This document shows, one piece after another, positions 17,874-26,097 of a stretch of 64,000 bases of DNA. Under the pieces are notes generated by a model, which made no database searches, was not told the origin of the DNA, and saw only the letters and a list, made by a program, of their open reading frames with translations. Position numbers and translations under genes: made by a program. This stretch comes from Rhodobacteraceae bacterium QY30 (lineage in GTDB: Bacteria > Pseudomonadota > Alphaproteobacteria > Rhodobacterales > Rhodobacteraceae), in NCBI GenBank assembly GCA_002356635.1, contig CP023454.1:1093501-1157500 (forward strand), read 5' to 3'. How positions within the stretch are numbered: position 1 is the first letter of the stretch; each line of letters begins with the position of its first letter.

Positions 17874-18237
17874 ACATGAAGCCCAGTTCCAGCCGCGCTT
17901 CATCGGACATCATCTCCATGCCCCATTGCGGCTCGAAGGTCATCTGGACGTTGACCTGCTTCACGCCGTCCAGCGGTTCGACCGCATCGGCGACCCAACC
18001 CGGCATTTCCCCGGCAACCGGGCAGCCCGGCGCGGTCAGGGTCATGATGATGTCGACTTCGTTCTCGGGCGAGATCTCGATGGTATAAACCAGACCCAGG
18101 TCGAAGATGTTGACCGGGATTTCCGGGTCGTAAACAGAGCGGCACGCCTCGACCACGCTGTCGTACAGCGGGTGGTCCGTCGTCGAAGGGCGGATCAGCG
18201 GCGTGCCTTCAATCGGTTCCTTGGGTTCGGCGGTCAT
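17872..18237 (-). CDS. sufT: SUF-associated Fe-S assembly protein, MIP18/DUF59 family (SufT-like)
   Basis: A 121-residue protein of the MIP18/DUF59 family that helps insert Fe-S clusters. Conserved DPEIPVNIFDLGLVYTIEI (about 38-56), TLTAPGCPVAGEMP with the key Cys (about 70-80) and the C-terminal EPQWGMEMMSDEARLELG are all present. The start is Met 18235-18237 (MTAEPKEP). In relatives the gene is next to the suf cluster; here the prophage lies 88 bases upstream of its start codon. Its TATAAT-like box (18263-18268, minus strand) lies between the gene and the prophage and is intact. Confidence 0.88.
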   Translation of the reverse strand: MTAEPKEPIEGTPLIRPSTTDHPLYDSVVEACRSVYDPEIPVNIFDLGLVYTIEISPENEVDIIMTLTAPGCPVAGEMPGWVADAVEPLDGVKQVNVQMTFEPQWGMEMMSDEARLELGFM

Positions 18238-18329
18238 GGCTACCCCGTAAAGTTGTTGACCGATTATATAGGGAATTGCCGCGCCGAGGTCCAGAGCGGT
18301 TCGACCTTCAGTGGACGAGTTTGAACCAG
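18238..18329 (-). promoter_or_regulatory. Promoter region of sufT and left flank of the prophage
   Basis: On the minus strand TATAAT at 18268-18263 is followed about 25 bases later by the sufT start. No convincing -35 box is visible. Bases 18301-18329, read on the minus strand, are the original continuation of the acyltransferase gene now ending at 26997 (codons FKLVH and TGA). Confidence 0.5.
18325..18329. repeat. Left copy of the 5-bp target duplication (ACCAG)
   Basis: ACCAG directly precedes the TG that begins the element at 18330; the second copy is at 27002-27006. Mu-type transposases make 5-bp duplications. Confidence 0.75.
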
Positions 18330-18354
18330 TGTGAGTTGACACCGATATCTGCAG
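18330..18354 (+). promoter_or_regulatory. Left prophage end with transposase site L1
   Basis: TGTGAG followed by TTGACACCGATATCTGCAG (18336-18354). A weaker copy, 13 of 19 bases, is at 18446-18464, and a very weak one (10 of 19) at 18477-18495, roughly where Mu has its L2 and L3 sites. Confidence 0.7.
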
Positions 18355-18768
18355 TGAACCCGGAAGGGGCCGGTGGTCCGTGGGCCATGACGGATTGGTC
18401 AATGAAACAAGGGGGTTCGTGGGCAACTAGCGCGCCGCGAGAGGCTTGGCGCGAAGGTCTGCAGTAAGTGCGGAGATTGCGCCGAATGTCCGAATGGACG
18501 GAAAGCGGCTGTGTTGTAGAGCGGCCTTAAATCCCCGCTTAAACGCTTGTGAAACAACGATTTAAGAGTACGTGGCGCCTAATATTCACTCAGACTGAAT
18601 CGTAGGAACATGGAAATTGTCTGCCATGTTCCGAAACATACTTCCATGTTGTGAAAATAGACGCAAAAACAATGGCTTGTCAGGCAGGCCGCTCAGGACA
18701 GCGCACGTCGAACATGGAACAGATTCCTAGGATCCCGGGCTGTAAAGTGCCAGCGGGCCTGTAAGGCA
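18355..18768. other. Left-end non-coding region of the prophage
   Basis: Apart from the possible L2/L3 transposase sites, this stretch holds no convincing gene. Between 18605 and 18720 the motif AACATGGAA occurs three times exactly (18607-18615, 18642-18650 reversed, 18711-18719) and once in a variant (18624-18632 reversed). These may bind a phage or host protein. The region is AT-richer than the rest of the window. Confidence 0.55.
18605..18720. repeat. Cluster of AACATGGAA motifs
   Basis: Four sites in both orientations within 115 bases at the far end of the repressor operon. The first two face each other as GGAACATGG-N9-CCATGTTCC (18605-18632), a good inverted repeat. Confidence 0.6.
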
Positions 18769-19167
18769 TCAGCGAACACGACACAAGGATGACAGCTCCG
18801 CGACGCCATTATTCAGATTTTCCGTCGACGGCTTGAGGATCGCGATTGCCTCTCGATAAAAGTCATCGAAAACTAGCTTCTGTGTCAGTGCGACTTCGTC
18901 GCCAGGACGCGCTGCGACCGCCAATTCTGCAGCGGACTTCTGAGCTGCGAGTAGGCGAAGAAGATCCTTTACTGCGGCAATCTCGGTCACCAGGATAGAT
19001 CCGGACTTCCTGCAAATTGTCTGGCTGTCATGTGCGTCTGCTGCACCGTGCAGCAGGGCGAATGCCACGGCAGCGAGCGCAGCGCAGGCCGAGCCAAGTG
19101 GGATCTCGAGGAAGCTGCCTTTCTTTCCGCGTTGCCTGCACGCCGCCATGTCGTCCTCCAGCCTCAC
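18769..19167 (-). CDS. Secreted protein of unknown function co-transcribed with the prophage repressor
   Basis: A 132-residue protein without recognised family. A basic start (RQRGKKGSF) and hydrophobic core (SACAALAAVAFALLHGAADA) form a signal peptide cut at about DAHD. The mature part is helical and has two Cys (ICRKSG and the C-terminal SSLCRVR) that could form a disulfide in the periplasm. It overlaps the repressor stop by four bases (ATGA), so it is expressed in the lysogenic state with the repressor. That position suggests a lysogenic-conversion gene. The true start may be the Met at codon 7. Confidence 0.65.
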   Translation of the reverse strand: MRLEDDMAACRQRGKKGSFLEIPLGSACAALAAVAFALLHGAADAHDSQTICRKSGSILVTEIAAVKDLLRLLAAQKSAAELAVAARPGDEVALTQKLVFDDFYREAIAILKPSTENLNNGVAELSSLCRVR

Positions 19168-19832
19168 AAGGTATGCCCTGACCAGATTACCTGGCCGAGG
19201 ATCAAGATTGCTTCGAGATCGCCGCCGCGACGGAACTCGAGCGGGTACGACGGATTGTCGGAGCGAAGTACCAGCGTGTCTTCATCCGGCCGTTCCAGGC
19301 GCTTGACGCGGGCAGCTCCCCCCTCGACCAAAGCGTAGACCTTTCCCGAGCGAACAATGCGGCGGCTGCGATCGATCAGCACCATGTCCTGGTCGTGCAG
19401 CAGAGGCTCCATACTGTCGCCACGGACCTTCACCAGGCAGGCATTCGAGGGAGAGACCTGGAGACGCTTAAGCCAGTCCCGACGAAAGGCGAGTGTCTCG
19501 AGAACAACGTCCTGTTCGCCGTTCGTCCGTCCGTCGCCAGCGGCCAGCTCCGCTTCGAACCGAGGTACCGCCGCAAAGTCCGAGCCCTTTATGACGGTGA
19601 CCTTCGAGGTTTCCGGGTGAGACGGCGGGCCGATGTGAAAGTCGATGTTGAGAGCTTCGCAGATCATCTGAGCCCGGTTGAGTGTCGTTCCGGACTTCTT
19701 GCCTCCTCGAAGGATGCTTCTGATGGCATCTGGCGGAAGGTTGTGCGCCCGTTCAAAGGCAAAAGCATTGGTGCCCAGCTCCGCAAGGCGCTGCTGAACC
19801 AGTTCCGCGAGCGTTTGTTCGGCGTACTCCAT
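19164..19832 (-). CDS. Phage repressor, HTH and S24 peptidase (CI/LexA type)
   Basis: A 222-residue repressor that should keep the prophage silent. The N-terminal 60 residues carry a helix-turn-helix (NLPPDAIRSILRGGKKS). The C-terminal S24 domain (about 125-222) has the self-cleavage Ser in KVRGDSMEPLL and the Lys in AARVKRLERPDEDT, so RecA-stimulated inactivation is expected. It is transcribed leftward from operators shared with the ner-like gene. All motifs are intact, so the lysogen may still be immune to related phages although the rest of the phage is gone. Confidence 0.9.
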   Translation of the reverse strand: MEYAEQTLAELVQQRLAELGTNAFAFERAHNLPPDAIRSILRGGKKSGTTLNRAQMICEALNIDFHIGPPSHPETSKVTVIKGSDFAAVPRFEAELAAGDGRTNGEQDVVLETLAFRRDWLKRLQVSPSNACLVKVRGDSMEPLLHDQDMVLIDRSRRIVRSGKVYALVEGGAARVKRLERPDEDTLVLRSDNPSYPLEFRRGGDLEAILILGQVIWSGHTL

Positions 19833-19835
19833 GAA

Positions 19836-19910
19836 TCGGAGAAAATACCGAAAATCAGGCCGCTTGCATATCGGTAAATTATCCGCATAATGAATCGGAG
19901 AAAAATCCGA
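19836..19910. promoter_or_regulatory. Three repressor/ner operators (TCGG-N8-CCGA)
   Basis: Copies at 19836-19851 (TCGGAGAAAATACCGA), 19871-19886 (TCGGTAAATTATCCGC) and 19895-19910 (TCGGAGAAAAATCCGA). They occupy the whole gap between the divergent repressor and ner-like genes. The first sits four bases before the repressor start. The layout resembles lambdoid and Mu-type lysis-lysogeny control regions. Confidence 0.75.
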
Positions 19911-19921
19911 TTGAGGCAGTA

Positions 19922-20121
19922 ATGGATAAGATGCAGCTGGTCAGATTGGGAGAGGCGTACGCGAGCCATCGTGGACTGACGCTGTCAACCGTTTCGACCT
20001 ACGCAGCCGCTGACGGAAAATGGCTGGGGAACCTCAAGGGCAACTCCAGCTGCACTTTCCGTAAGGCGGAAGCGGTGATGCAATGGTTCAGCGACAACTG
20101 GCCCAGCGATCTCGCGTGGCG
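19922..20121 (+). pseudogene. Ner/Cro-like phage regulator, 3' end deleted
   Basis: About 65 codons of a small DNA-binding protein remain: LGEAYASHRGLTLSTVSTYA, then NLKGNSSCTFRKAEAVMQWF and SDNWPSDLAW. This matches the divergent early regulators seen beside repressors in Rhodobacterales prophages. After about 20115 the sequence turns into a tail-fibre gene read in another frame; the open frame runs on to 20773 but those residues are out-of-frame translation. The deletion thus fused the start of the early operon to the late region. The helix-turn-helix part may still be made as part of a chimeric protein. Confidence 0.7.
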
Positions 20122-20123
20122 GA

Positions 20124-23100
20124 GTGAACGCCACGACCGGTTATACGCCCCCGACCGCAGGCGGCACGACCACGGTCAAGCTCTTCGACGGCGCGACCGA
20201 CACCGGCATCCAGTGGACCTCGGCTGGCGGCGCGGCCGGCGCGGCCGCGGGCCTGTCCGGGGAATCGTCGCTGCTCGGCACCGGCGGCGCCGGCGGCTAC
20301 GTCATGGCGCCTGGCTCGCCGGCACTTCCCGCGGGGCTGACCCTGTCGGCGGCTGGCCGGATCGAGGGGACCGCGACCGTAGCCGGCATGAACCAGGTGC
20401 CGGTGATCCGCGTCACCAATACCGTGTCGGGCCTGTCGTCCGATCATCCGCTGCTCCTGTCGGTGGCACAGCGCCCGGCGGCCATGCCGAAACCGGTGCT
20501 GGCGGAGATTGCCACCGGCTCGTTCCGGGTCACTCTGCCCGCCGCGCCGGCGAATATCCCGCCGATCTCCTCGGTGGACATGCTCTTCGGCGCCACGCTA
20601 CCGCTTTCGGTGTCGACCGGCTCAGTGATCTTCAACGCCTTCCCCACCGGCACTACCACCTTCGATTTCACCGGACTGGCGGCCGGCTCGACCCGCCATG
20701 TGACCTTGCGTGGCAAGGCGCATTGGGGCGACGGCACCTTCCTGACGCCCAACGGCTATTCGCCGAACCATGAAAGCATCACGCTTTCTGGCGCCAATAC
20801 GGCCCCGAGCTTCACAACCCCGCCCTCGATCAGTCCGGCCACGGGGCCGGTCGGAACGGTCTTTGCCCTGAACCCCGGTGTAGTCTCCGGTCAGCCCGCC
20901 CCCTTGAATGCGCTGGTGGGCCTCACGCAGAACGGCATCGATGTGCTGGCCCAGGTGGTATCCGGGCAGTTTACCGCGACAGAGGCGGGCCCGCTGATTG
21001 CGACCTGGCAGGCCACGAACGGCGTCGTTCCGAACGCCCAGGCGCAGGCGACTGCCTCGGTCACCGCCGCCGCCCAGGTGCCGGCGCAGATGGCCGCGCC
21101 GACGGCCGTGGTGCAGTCGCAGAGCCAGATCGACGTGACGCTGGCCGGCGCGCCCGCCGACGGCGGGTCCAGCATCACGTCCTACGAGATCCGCTACTCG
21201 CTGGACCAGGTGAACTGGACGACGGTGACCGGCCTTGCCCAAGGCTCCACCACGTCGTTCCTCGGCCTTCTGGCCTCGACCCGGTATTACTTCGAGAATG
21301 CGGCCCGAAACGCCATGGGCCTCGGCGCCTGGTCACCCTTCACCGAACGCACCACCGCCGCACCCGTGACTGGCGACATCCAGTTCGGCCAGTTCACCGC
21401 CGTGAATGCCGGCGGGATCGCCGTTGCCGAGCCCGATGGCGTCTATGGTCAATTCACGGTCCAGGGCGGCATTCTGAAGCCCAATGTCAGCCCGCTCACG
21501 GTAGGCCTCACCGCTGTCGGGTCGAAGACGATCAACGTTGCCGCCAACGAATACACCGTCGCATCGCTGGCAGAGTTCGCCGCCGCCAAGACCCATATGA
21601 CCAGCGCCGGCGGCCGGACGATCCGGTTCCGCCCCGGCACCTATGTGGCTCCTGTCGATTATTTTCTGGCGTCGGTGGCCTATTCGTCGCGGGTCATCAT
21701 CACCGCCGAGGCCGGGGCCTATTTCCTCGGCAACTTCCGGTTCTCGGCCTCGAACTGCACCTTGCAGGGCCTCGACCTGCAGTGCACGGACGTGAACAAG
21801 ACCGCCGTTTTGTGGATGTCCGGCGCCTGCACCGGCTCGATCATCACCCGAAACCGGATCCATGGCGTCCATTACGACCCGCTCGGGGACTACAGCGTCA
21901 ATGTTCTGGCGAACCCCCGCGGTATCACCAACACCGCTCCCTACCTGAACGGCTGCCGGGTGACCGAGAACGAGATTTTCGACGTCTCGGAATGCATGGT
22001 CTTCTACATCGAGGGCGCGGCCGATGTCGTGATCTCCGACAACGAGGGCTACTGGCACTACTCGGACTTTCTGAAGCTGGTGTTCCGGCCCGGTTCCTTC
22101 GACTGCCTGAAGCTGATCGAGCGCAACTATGGTCATGACGGGATCGGTGACCCCGGGGATGCCAACAATCCGCACATCGATGCGATCCAGTTCAGCGCCT
22201 ATGTCGACAACCACATGCAGCCGCTGCGCAATGTCATCATCCGGCAGAACGTCTTTACCTTCTCGACCAAGTCGCGCGGCTGGGGCGATCAGGGCCTGGT
22301 AGCCTTCCAGGATGGCGCCTACCAGTGCCTTCTCAAAGACCCGATCATCGCCGCCAACATCATCCAGTCGCAGAACTACTCGATGGTGTTGGTGCTGGAT
22401 GGCGGCGTCATCGCCCACAACACGCTGGTCTCCGCCCCTTCGGCCAACCGTTCCTCGTCCACTTCGGTCCCAGGGGTCAAATACAACTCCGGAAACACCG
22501 AACCGAACCTGACCGTCATTCCCGGGGGGGCATCGCCGCTGCTGATCCGCAACCTCTGGGAAGACAACATCGCCATTCCGGCGGCGGTCACGCAGGTCGA
22601 CAACCTGGTCATTGGGGATCGGGGCGCGCTCACGTCCTACGCCTCTCTGTTCACCGGCACGGACCTTGAAGCCGATACGCTGGCGGAAGTCAGTACCGAG
22701 TTTGGCCTGAAGGCCGGCGGTCCGGGGACGGTCGGGTTTGGCCGGGGCGCGCTCAACACCGGCATCATGACGATCGGGGCGCCCCGCGATCCCTCCAGCT
22801 GGACCTACAATGCAGTGCTCGAGCAGGTGAACCCCGGCGTGACGCAGGCGCTGTCGGTCGACCCCATGCCCTTCGACGGCTATGTCTATGACGCGGCGCA
22901 GTCGACGACAGAAGCGCAGGTCCGCATCTCCGGCAAAGGCACCAGCGGCCAGCAAGTCCAGGTCCGTGGTGCATCGGCGGGTGGCAACACCGCATGGACG
23001 ACCACCACGGTCGATGTGGCCGGAAACTGGGTCGCGACCTTCGCAGTGCCCGTCGCGGAATGGGGAAACTGGTATACCAGCGAGGCGCGTCTCGGCACCA

Positions 23101-25913
23101 ACGATGCGACCAAGGTCACAGGGGGCGGGAACCTCTGGGCCTGCGGCCATGTGATCGGCATCCTGGGCCAGAGCCAGCCGGAACATATCCTGTCGGTCCA
23201 TTCGACCTACTCGACGGGCTACACCTTCCCTGCGCTGGCGGCCGAGAACTTCGCGATGATCACGCAGTCAGGCGCGGTCGCCGGGAACGCCATACAGTCG
23301 CGGCGTTACACGGCGGCGAATGCAGTCATCAACCAGATCAACGTCGCCATGCTGGCGGTCGCCAACACGCTTCACCGCGCGATGCCCGGCAGGAAGTTCC
23401 TGATCATGGATCTGTCCGAGGCGGGCACGAGCCGGATCGCGCTGGCTTGGGATGGTGAAACCGCGCCGTCCTATACCGTGCGCAATTGGTCTGATCTGTT
23501 GGCGATGACGAACATGGTCCGCGCCGCCGGATCGGATGTCGGGGTCATCATCGAGTGCTGGCAGGGCGACGACATCGAAACCGCCAAGACCTTCACAACC
23601 GAGTGGTCGCCCTTCTATTTCGGGGCCCGCTGGGGCGGTGGAACGGTCACCCTCGGCACCCCCAACCCCGACAGTGTGTTCAACAGTACCAGGCCGATCG
23701 ATCACTGCCTGTTCGGTCCGCAGGGGCTGTTCGACAATGCGCGCACGAAGTTCATCTTCGCCGAGTATCCGCCCTTCAACGACGCCAACACGGTGACGGA
23801 CCAGATCAATTTCAGTTCGACTGGGTCTCGTACCGGGCAGCTCGATCGTCCTGCCCGCGACCAGCTGCGCCTGATTGCGGCCGACCCGCGGATGCCGTGT
23901 CCTCCCAGTCTGCAGGGCTGGCCAATGCATCTCGCCGACTTCTCGGCCGGCATCCACCCGGCGCGGAACGGAGCGATCTGGGGTATCCCGCAATACGGCC
24001 TGCAGTTCGTCGCCCCGATCCTCGCCTGGGCGGGATATGCCGGCCTGACGGTGCCCCGGATCATCGGCACCGAGACGGCGGCGGATGGCTCTTACACCGA
24101 TGTCATCGTCGACCTGCCGGCGAATGCAACACTGACCACGACCCGGATCCAGCGCGGCCTCGCTGCCCCCGCCACCCCGTCGCCGCATTACCAGGCCGGC
24201 GGCTGCATGGGCTTCGAAATCCGCAGGGCAGCCGACACCGATGCCCAACGGCAAGCGATCTGGACCCTGTCGCAGACCGGCAAGCCTGCGGCCTATCGCG
24301 GCACCGTGGCGTTCCAGGATACCGGAACGGGTGTTTGGCCAAACCGCCGCGGTCGGATCCGCGTCACGCCGGAAGTGCCCTTCGTGAACGGCGACCGGCT
24401 GGAATATGGTCGTGGGCAATCGATGGCAGTGCTTCTGGAACCGCGCGACACGGACGCCCAGACCTGGCTCGACCTGCCGATGGCCCATATCCCGGCGCTC
24501 TACGACGCCGCGGCCCCGCACCGCTACCACGGCGTCGCGGTCCAGCCACAACCGCCCGTCCTGGTGCTGTCGACGGCGTCCGGCGCGGCGGCGCCGGCTG
24601 CGTTCACGGCGGCCCAATGGGCTCTGGACGACAAGGGGACTGGCGGCGAGCTGCTGGTAACGATCGACGCCCTGCCATCCGATGGCGGCGCAGCGATCAA
24701 CGATCTCCAGTACCGGATCGGCAGCGGGGCCTGGGTCAGCTTCGGCGCCGGGACCATCGGCGCCTACACGATCTCCGGCCTGGCGATCGGTGTGTCGGTG
24801 TCGGTGACGATCCGCGCCGTCAACTCGGTCGGCGCGTCGGCTGCGTCCGACACGAAATCAAAGGCCCCGACCGGCGACGTCACTGCACCGATCCTCACCT
24901 CTCCCACCGACATCGTGAACGGGGCCAGCGCCGCTATCGGCACGGTCTCGACAAGCGAGGCGAATGGCACCCTCTATGCTGTCGCCACCACCAGCGCTAC
25001 CACGCCCTCGGCCGCGCAGATCAAGACTGGCAAGGATCACACCGGCGCCGCCGCCGCCGGGGTGGCCACGCCGCAGGTTGTGACTGCGGTCGGTGCCCAG
25101 ACCATCAACATTGGCGGGCTTGCACCCGCGACAAACTACTGGCTGCATTTCCTTCATGAAGACGCTGCCGGGAACCCCTCTGCGACGGTCTCTGGCGACG
25201 GGTTCACCACGGGCACCGCGCCGGCGGGGCTGAGCCTAGCGCAGTCGGCCGTGGTTCTCGCCGAGATGAATAACCTCGGAAAGACCACCTGGGCCGGGAC
25301 GCCGTTCGTCGTCGGAGCCGGCGTCAACCGGGCGCTTCACTTCACGTTCCATGGTGTCGATACGGCCGCGACCAGCGCCACGACCTCGCCTACGCTCACC
25401 GCAACCTTCGGGGGTCAGCCGATCACCATCTTCGGCTACCGCTACTCCTCGACGGATCGCGCCTGGATCGCCGAGGGCTACCTCGCCAACCCGGCTTCCG
25501 GATCCGGAACACTCAACATCACGACCTCGGCAAACCAGTACTCGATGGGCGCCGTGGTGGGCGAATGGAACGGGGCGCACCAGGCGAACATCCCCGCGGT
25601 GCTGAGCGGGAATACCGGCAGCACCGCCTCGCCCCTGACTACATCCGGCACGACGACGGTCTCTGGATCGGCGCTCGTCGCGGGGGTCAGCATGACGCGG
25701 CGCACCGCCTTCCCGAGCGCCGATATCAGCGTGACTACCGGCACGCTTCTGAGCGCTGGCCACGGCGGCGGAGCGACCGACCTGAAGACCGGCTACTTCG
25801 CTGCTGGCTACAAGGCCAAGCCGACAGCGGGTGCAGACAGCATCGTGTTCTCCTGGCCGGAAAGCGGCCCGCGCTGGGTCTGGCAGACCGTCGAACTGTT
25901 CGCCGCACCCTGA
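20124..25913 (+). CDS. Phage tail fibre/tailspike-like protein, 5' end truncated
   Basis: A 1929-codon frame. Order of domains (residues from 20124): Ig-like repeats (about 60-320), fibronectin III (320-415), right-handed beta-helix of tailspike type (about 475-810, with repeated xxNxIxG-like turns), a Ser-esterase-like SGNH segment beginning GILGQSQPEH (about 1010-1295), a second fibronectin III (about 1475-1580), more Ig-like repeats and a C-terminal domain (about 1700-1929). It should bind and perhaps cut a surface polysaccharide. The first codon (GTG 20124) lacks a good ribosome binding site and lies at the deletion junction, so the real N-terminus is lost. It may be read only at low level from the early phage promoter. 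Confidence 0.7.
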   Translation: MNATTGYTPPTAGGTTTVKLFDGATDTGIQWTSAGGAAGAAAGLSGESSLLGTGGAGGYVMAPGSPALPAGLTLSAAGRIEGTATVAGMNQVPVIRVTNTVSGLSSDHPLLLSVAQRPAAMPKPVLAEIATGSFRVTLPAAPANIPPISSVDMLFGATLPLSVSTGSVIFNAFPTGTTTFDFTGLAAGSTRHVTLRGKAHWGDGTFLTPNGYSPNHESITLSGANTAPSFTTPPSISPATGPVGTVFALNPGVVSGQPAPLNALVGLTQNGIDVLAQVVSGQFTATEAGPLIATWQATNGVVPNAQAQATASVTAAAQVPAQMAAPTAVVQSQSQIDVTLAGAPADGGSSITSYEIRYSLDQVNWTTVTGLAQGSTTSFLGLLASTRYYFENAARNAMGLGAWSPFTERTTAAPVTGDIQFGQFTAVNAGGIAVAEPDGVYGQFTVQGGILKPNVSPLTVGLTAVGSKTINVAANEYTVASLAEFAAAKTHMTSAGGRTIRFRPGTYVAPVDYFLASVAYSSRVIITAEAGAYFLGNFRFSASNCTLQGLDLQCTDVNKTAVLWMSGACTGSIITRNRIHGVHYDPLGDYSVNVLANPRGITNTAPYLNGCRVTENEIFDVSECMVFYIEGAADVVISDNEGYWHYSDFLKLVFRPGSFDCLKLIERNYGHDGIGDPGDANNPHIDAIQFSAYVDNHMQPLRNVIIRQNVFTFSTKSRGWGDQGLVAFQDGAYQCLLKDPIIAANIIQSQNYSMVLVLDGGVIAHNTLVSAPSANRSSSTSVPGVKYNSGNTEPNLTVIPGGASPLLIRNLWEDNIAIPAAVTQVDNLVIGDRGALTSYASLFTGTDLEADTLAEVSTEFGLKAGGPGTVGFGRGALNTGIMTIGAPRDPSSWTYNAVLEQVNPGVTQALSVDPMPFDGYVYDAAQSTTEAQVRISGKGTSGQQVQVRGASAGGNTAWTTTTVDVAGNWVATFAVPVAEWGNWYTSEARLGTNDATKVTGGGNLWACGHVIGILGQSQPEHILSVHSTYSTGYTFPALAAENFAMITQSGAVAGNAIQSRRYTAANAVINQINVAMLAVANTLHRAMPGRKFLIMDLSEAGTSRIALAWDGETAPSYTVRNWSDLLAMTNMVRAAGSDVGVIIECWQGDDIETAKTFTTEWSPFYFGARWGGGTVTLGTPNPDSVFNSTRPIDHCLFGPQGLFDNARTKFIFAEYPPFNDANTVTDQINFSSTGSRTGQLDRPARDQLRLIAADPRMPCPPSLQGWPMHLADFSAGIHPARNGAIWGIPQYGLQFVAPILAWAGYAGLTVPRIIGTETAADGSYTDVIVDLPANATLTTTRIQRGLAAPATPSPHYQAGGCMGFEIRRAADTDAQRQAIWTLSQTGKPAAYRGTVAFQDTGTGVWPNRRGRIRVTPEVPFVNGDRLEYGRGQSMAVLLEPRDTDAQTWLDLPMAHIPALYDAAAPHRYHGVAVQPQPPVLVLSTASGAAAPAAFTAAQWALDDKGTGGELLVTIDALPSDGGAAINDLQYRIGSGAWVSFGAGTIGAYTISGLAIGVSVSVTIRAVNSVGASAASDTKSKAPTGDVTAPILTSPTDIVNGASAAIGTVSTSEANGTLYAVATTSATTPSAAQIKTGKDHTGAAAAGVATPQVVTAVGAQTINIGGLAPATNYWLHFLHEDAAGNPSATVSGDGFTTGTAPAGLSLAQSAVVLAEMNNLGKTTWAGTPFVVGAGVNRALHFTFHGVDTAATSATTSPTLTATFGGQPITIFGYRYSSTDRAWIAEGYLANPASGSGTLNITTSANQYSMGAVVGEWNGAHQANIPAVLSGNTGSTASPLTTSGTTTVSGSALVAGVSMTRRTAFPSADISVTTGTLLSAGHGGGATDLKTGYFAAGYKAKPTAGADSIVFSWPESGPRWVWQTVELFAAP

Positions 25914-25931
25914 TCCAAAACGAGCCCGGCC

Positions 25932-25956
25932 CCTGATCCTGTCAGGGGCCGGCTGA
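25932..25956 (+). terminator. Hairpin after the tail-fibre gene
   Basis: CGGCCCCTGA / TCAGGGGCCG with a short loop forms a strong stem directly after the tail gene. No T run follows. Confidence 0.45.
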
Positions 25957-26097
25957 GCCTGCGGCTTGCTGATTTCAATCAGTGGGCCGGGGAGCGCGCC
26001 AACGCTCCCCGACACGGGGCAACAGTTCCACAGCTCCCCGCCGACCAGCCTAAGCTTTTGGCCGCCACCTCCCCTCGCGAGGGACCGGCATAGAGGC

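Noticed and set aside
19922..20773. A 283-residue continuous protein starting at the ner-like gene
   Set aside because: Only the first 65 residues look natural; the rest is tail-fibre DNA read in the wrong frame after a deletion.
21333..23201. A 622-codon minus-strand open frame inside the prophage
   Set aside because: Antisense of the tail-fibre gene; composition is that of a GC-rich shadow frame and no motif is visible.
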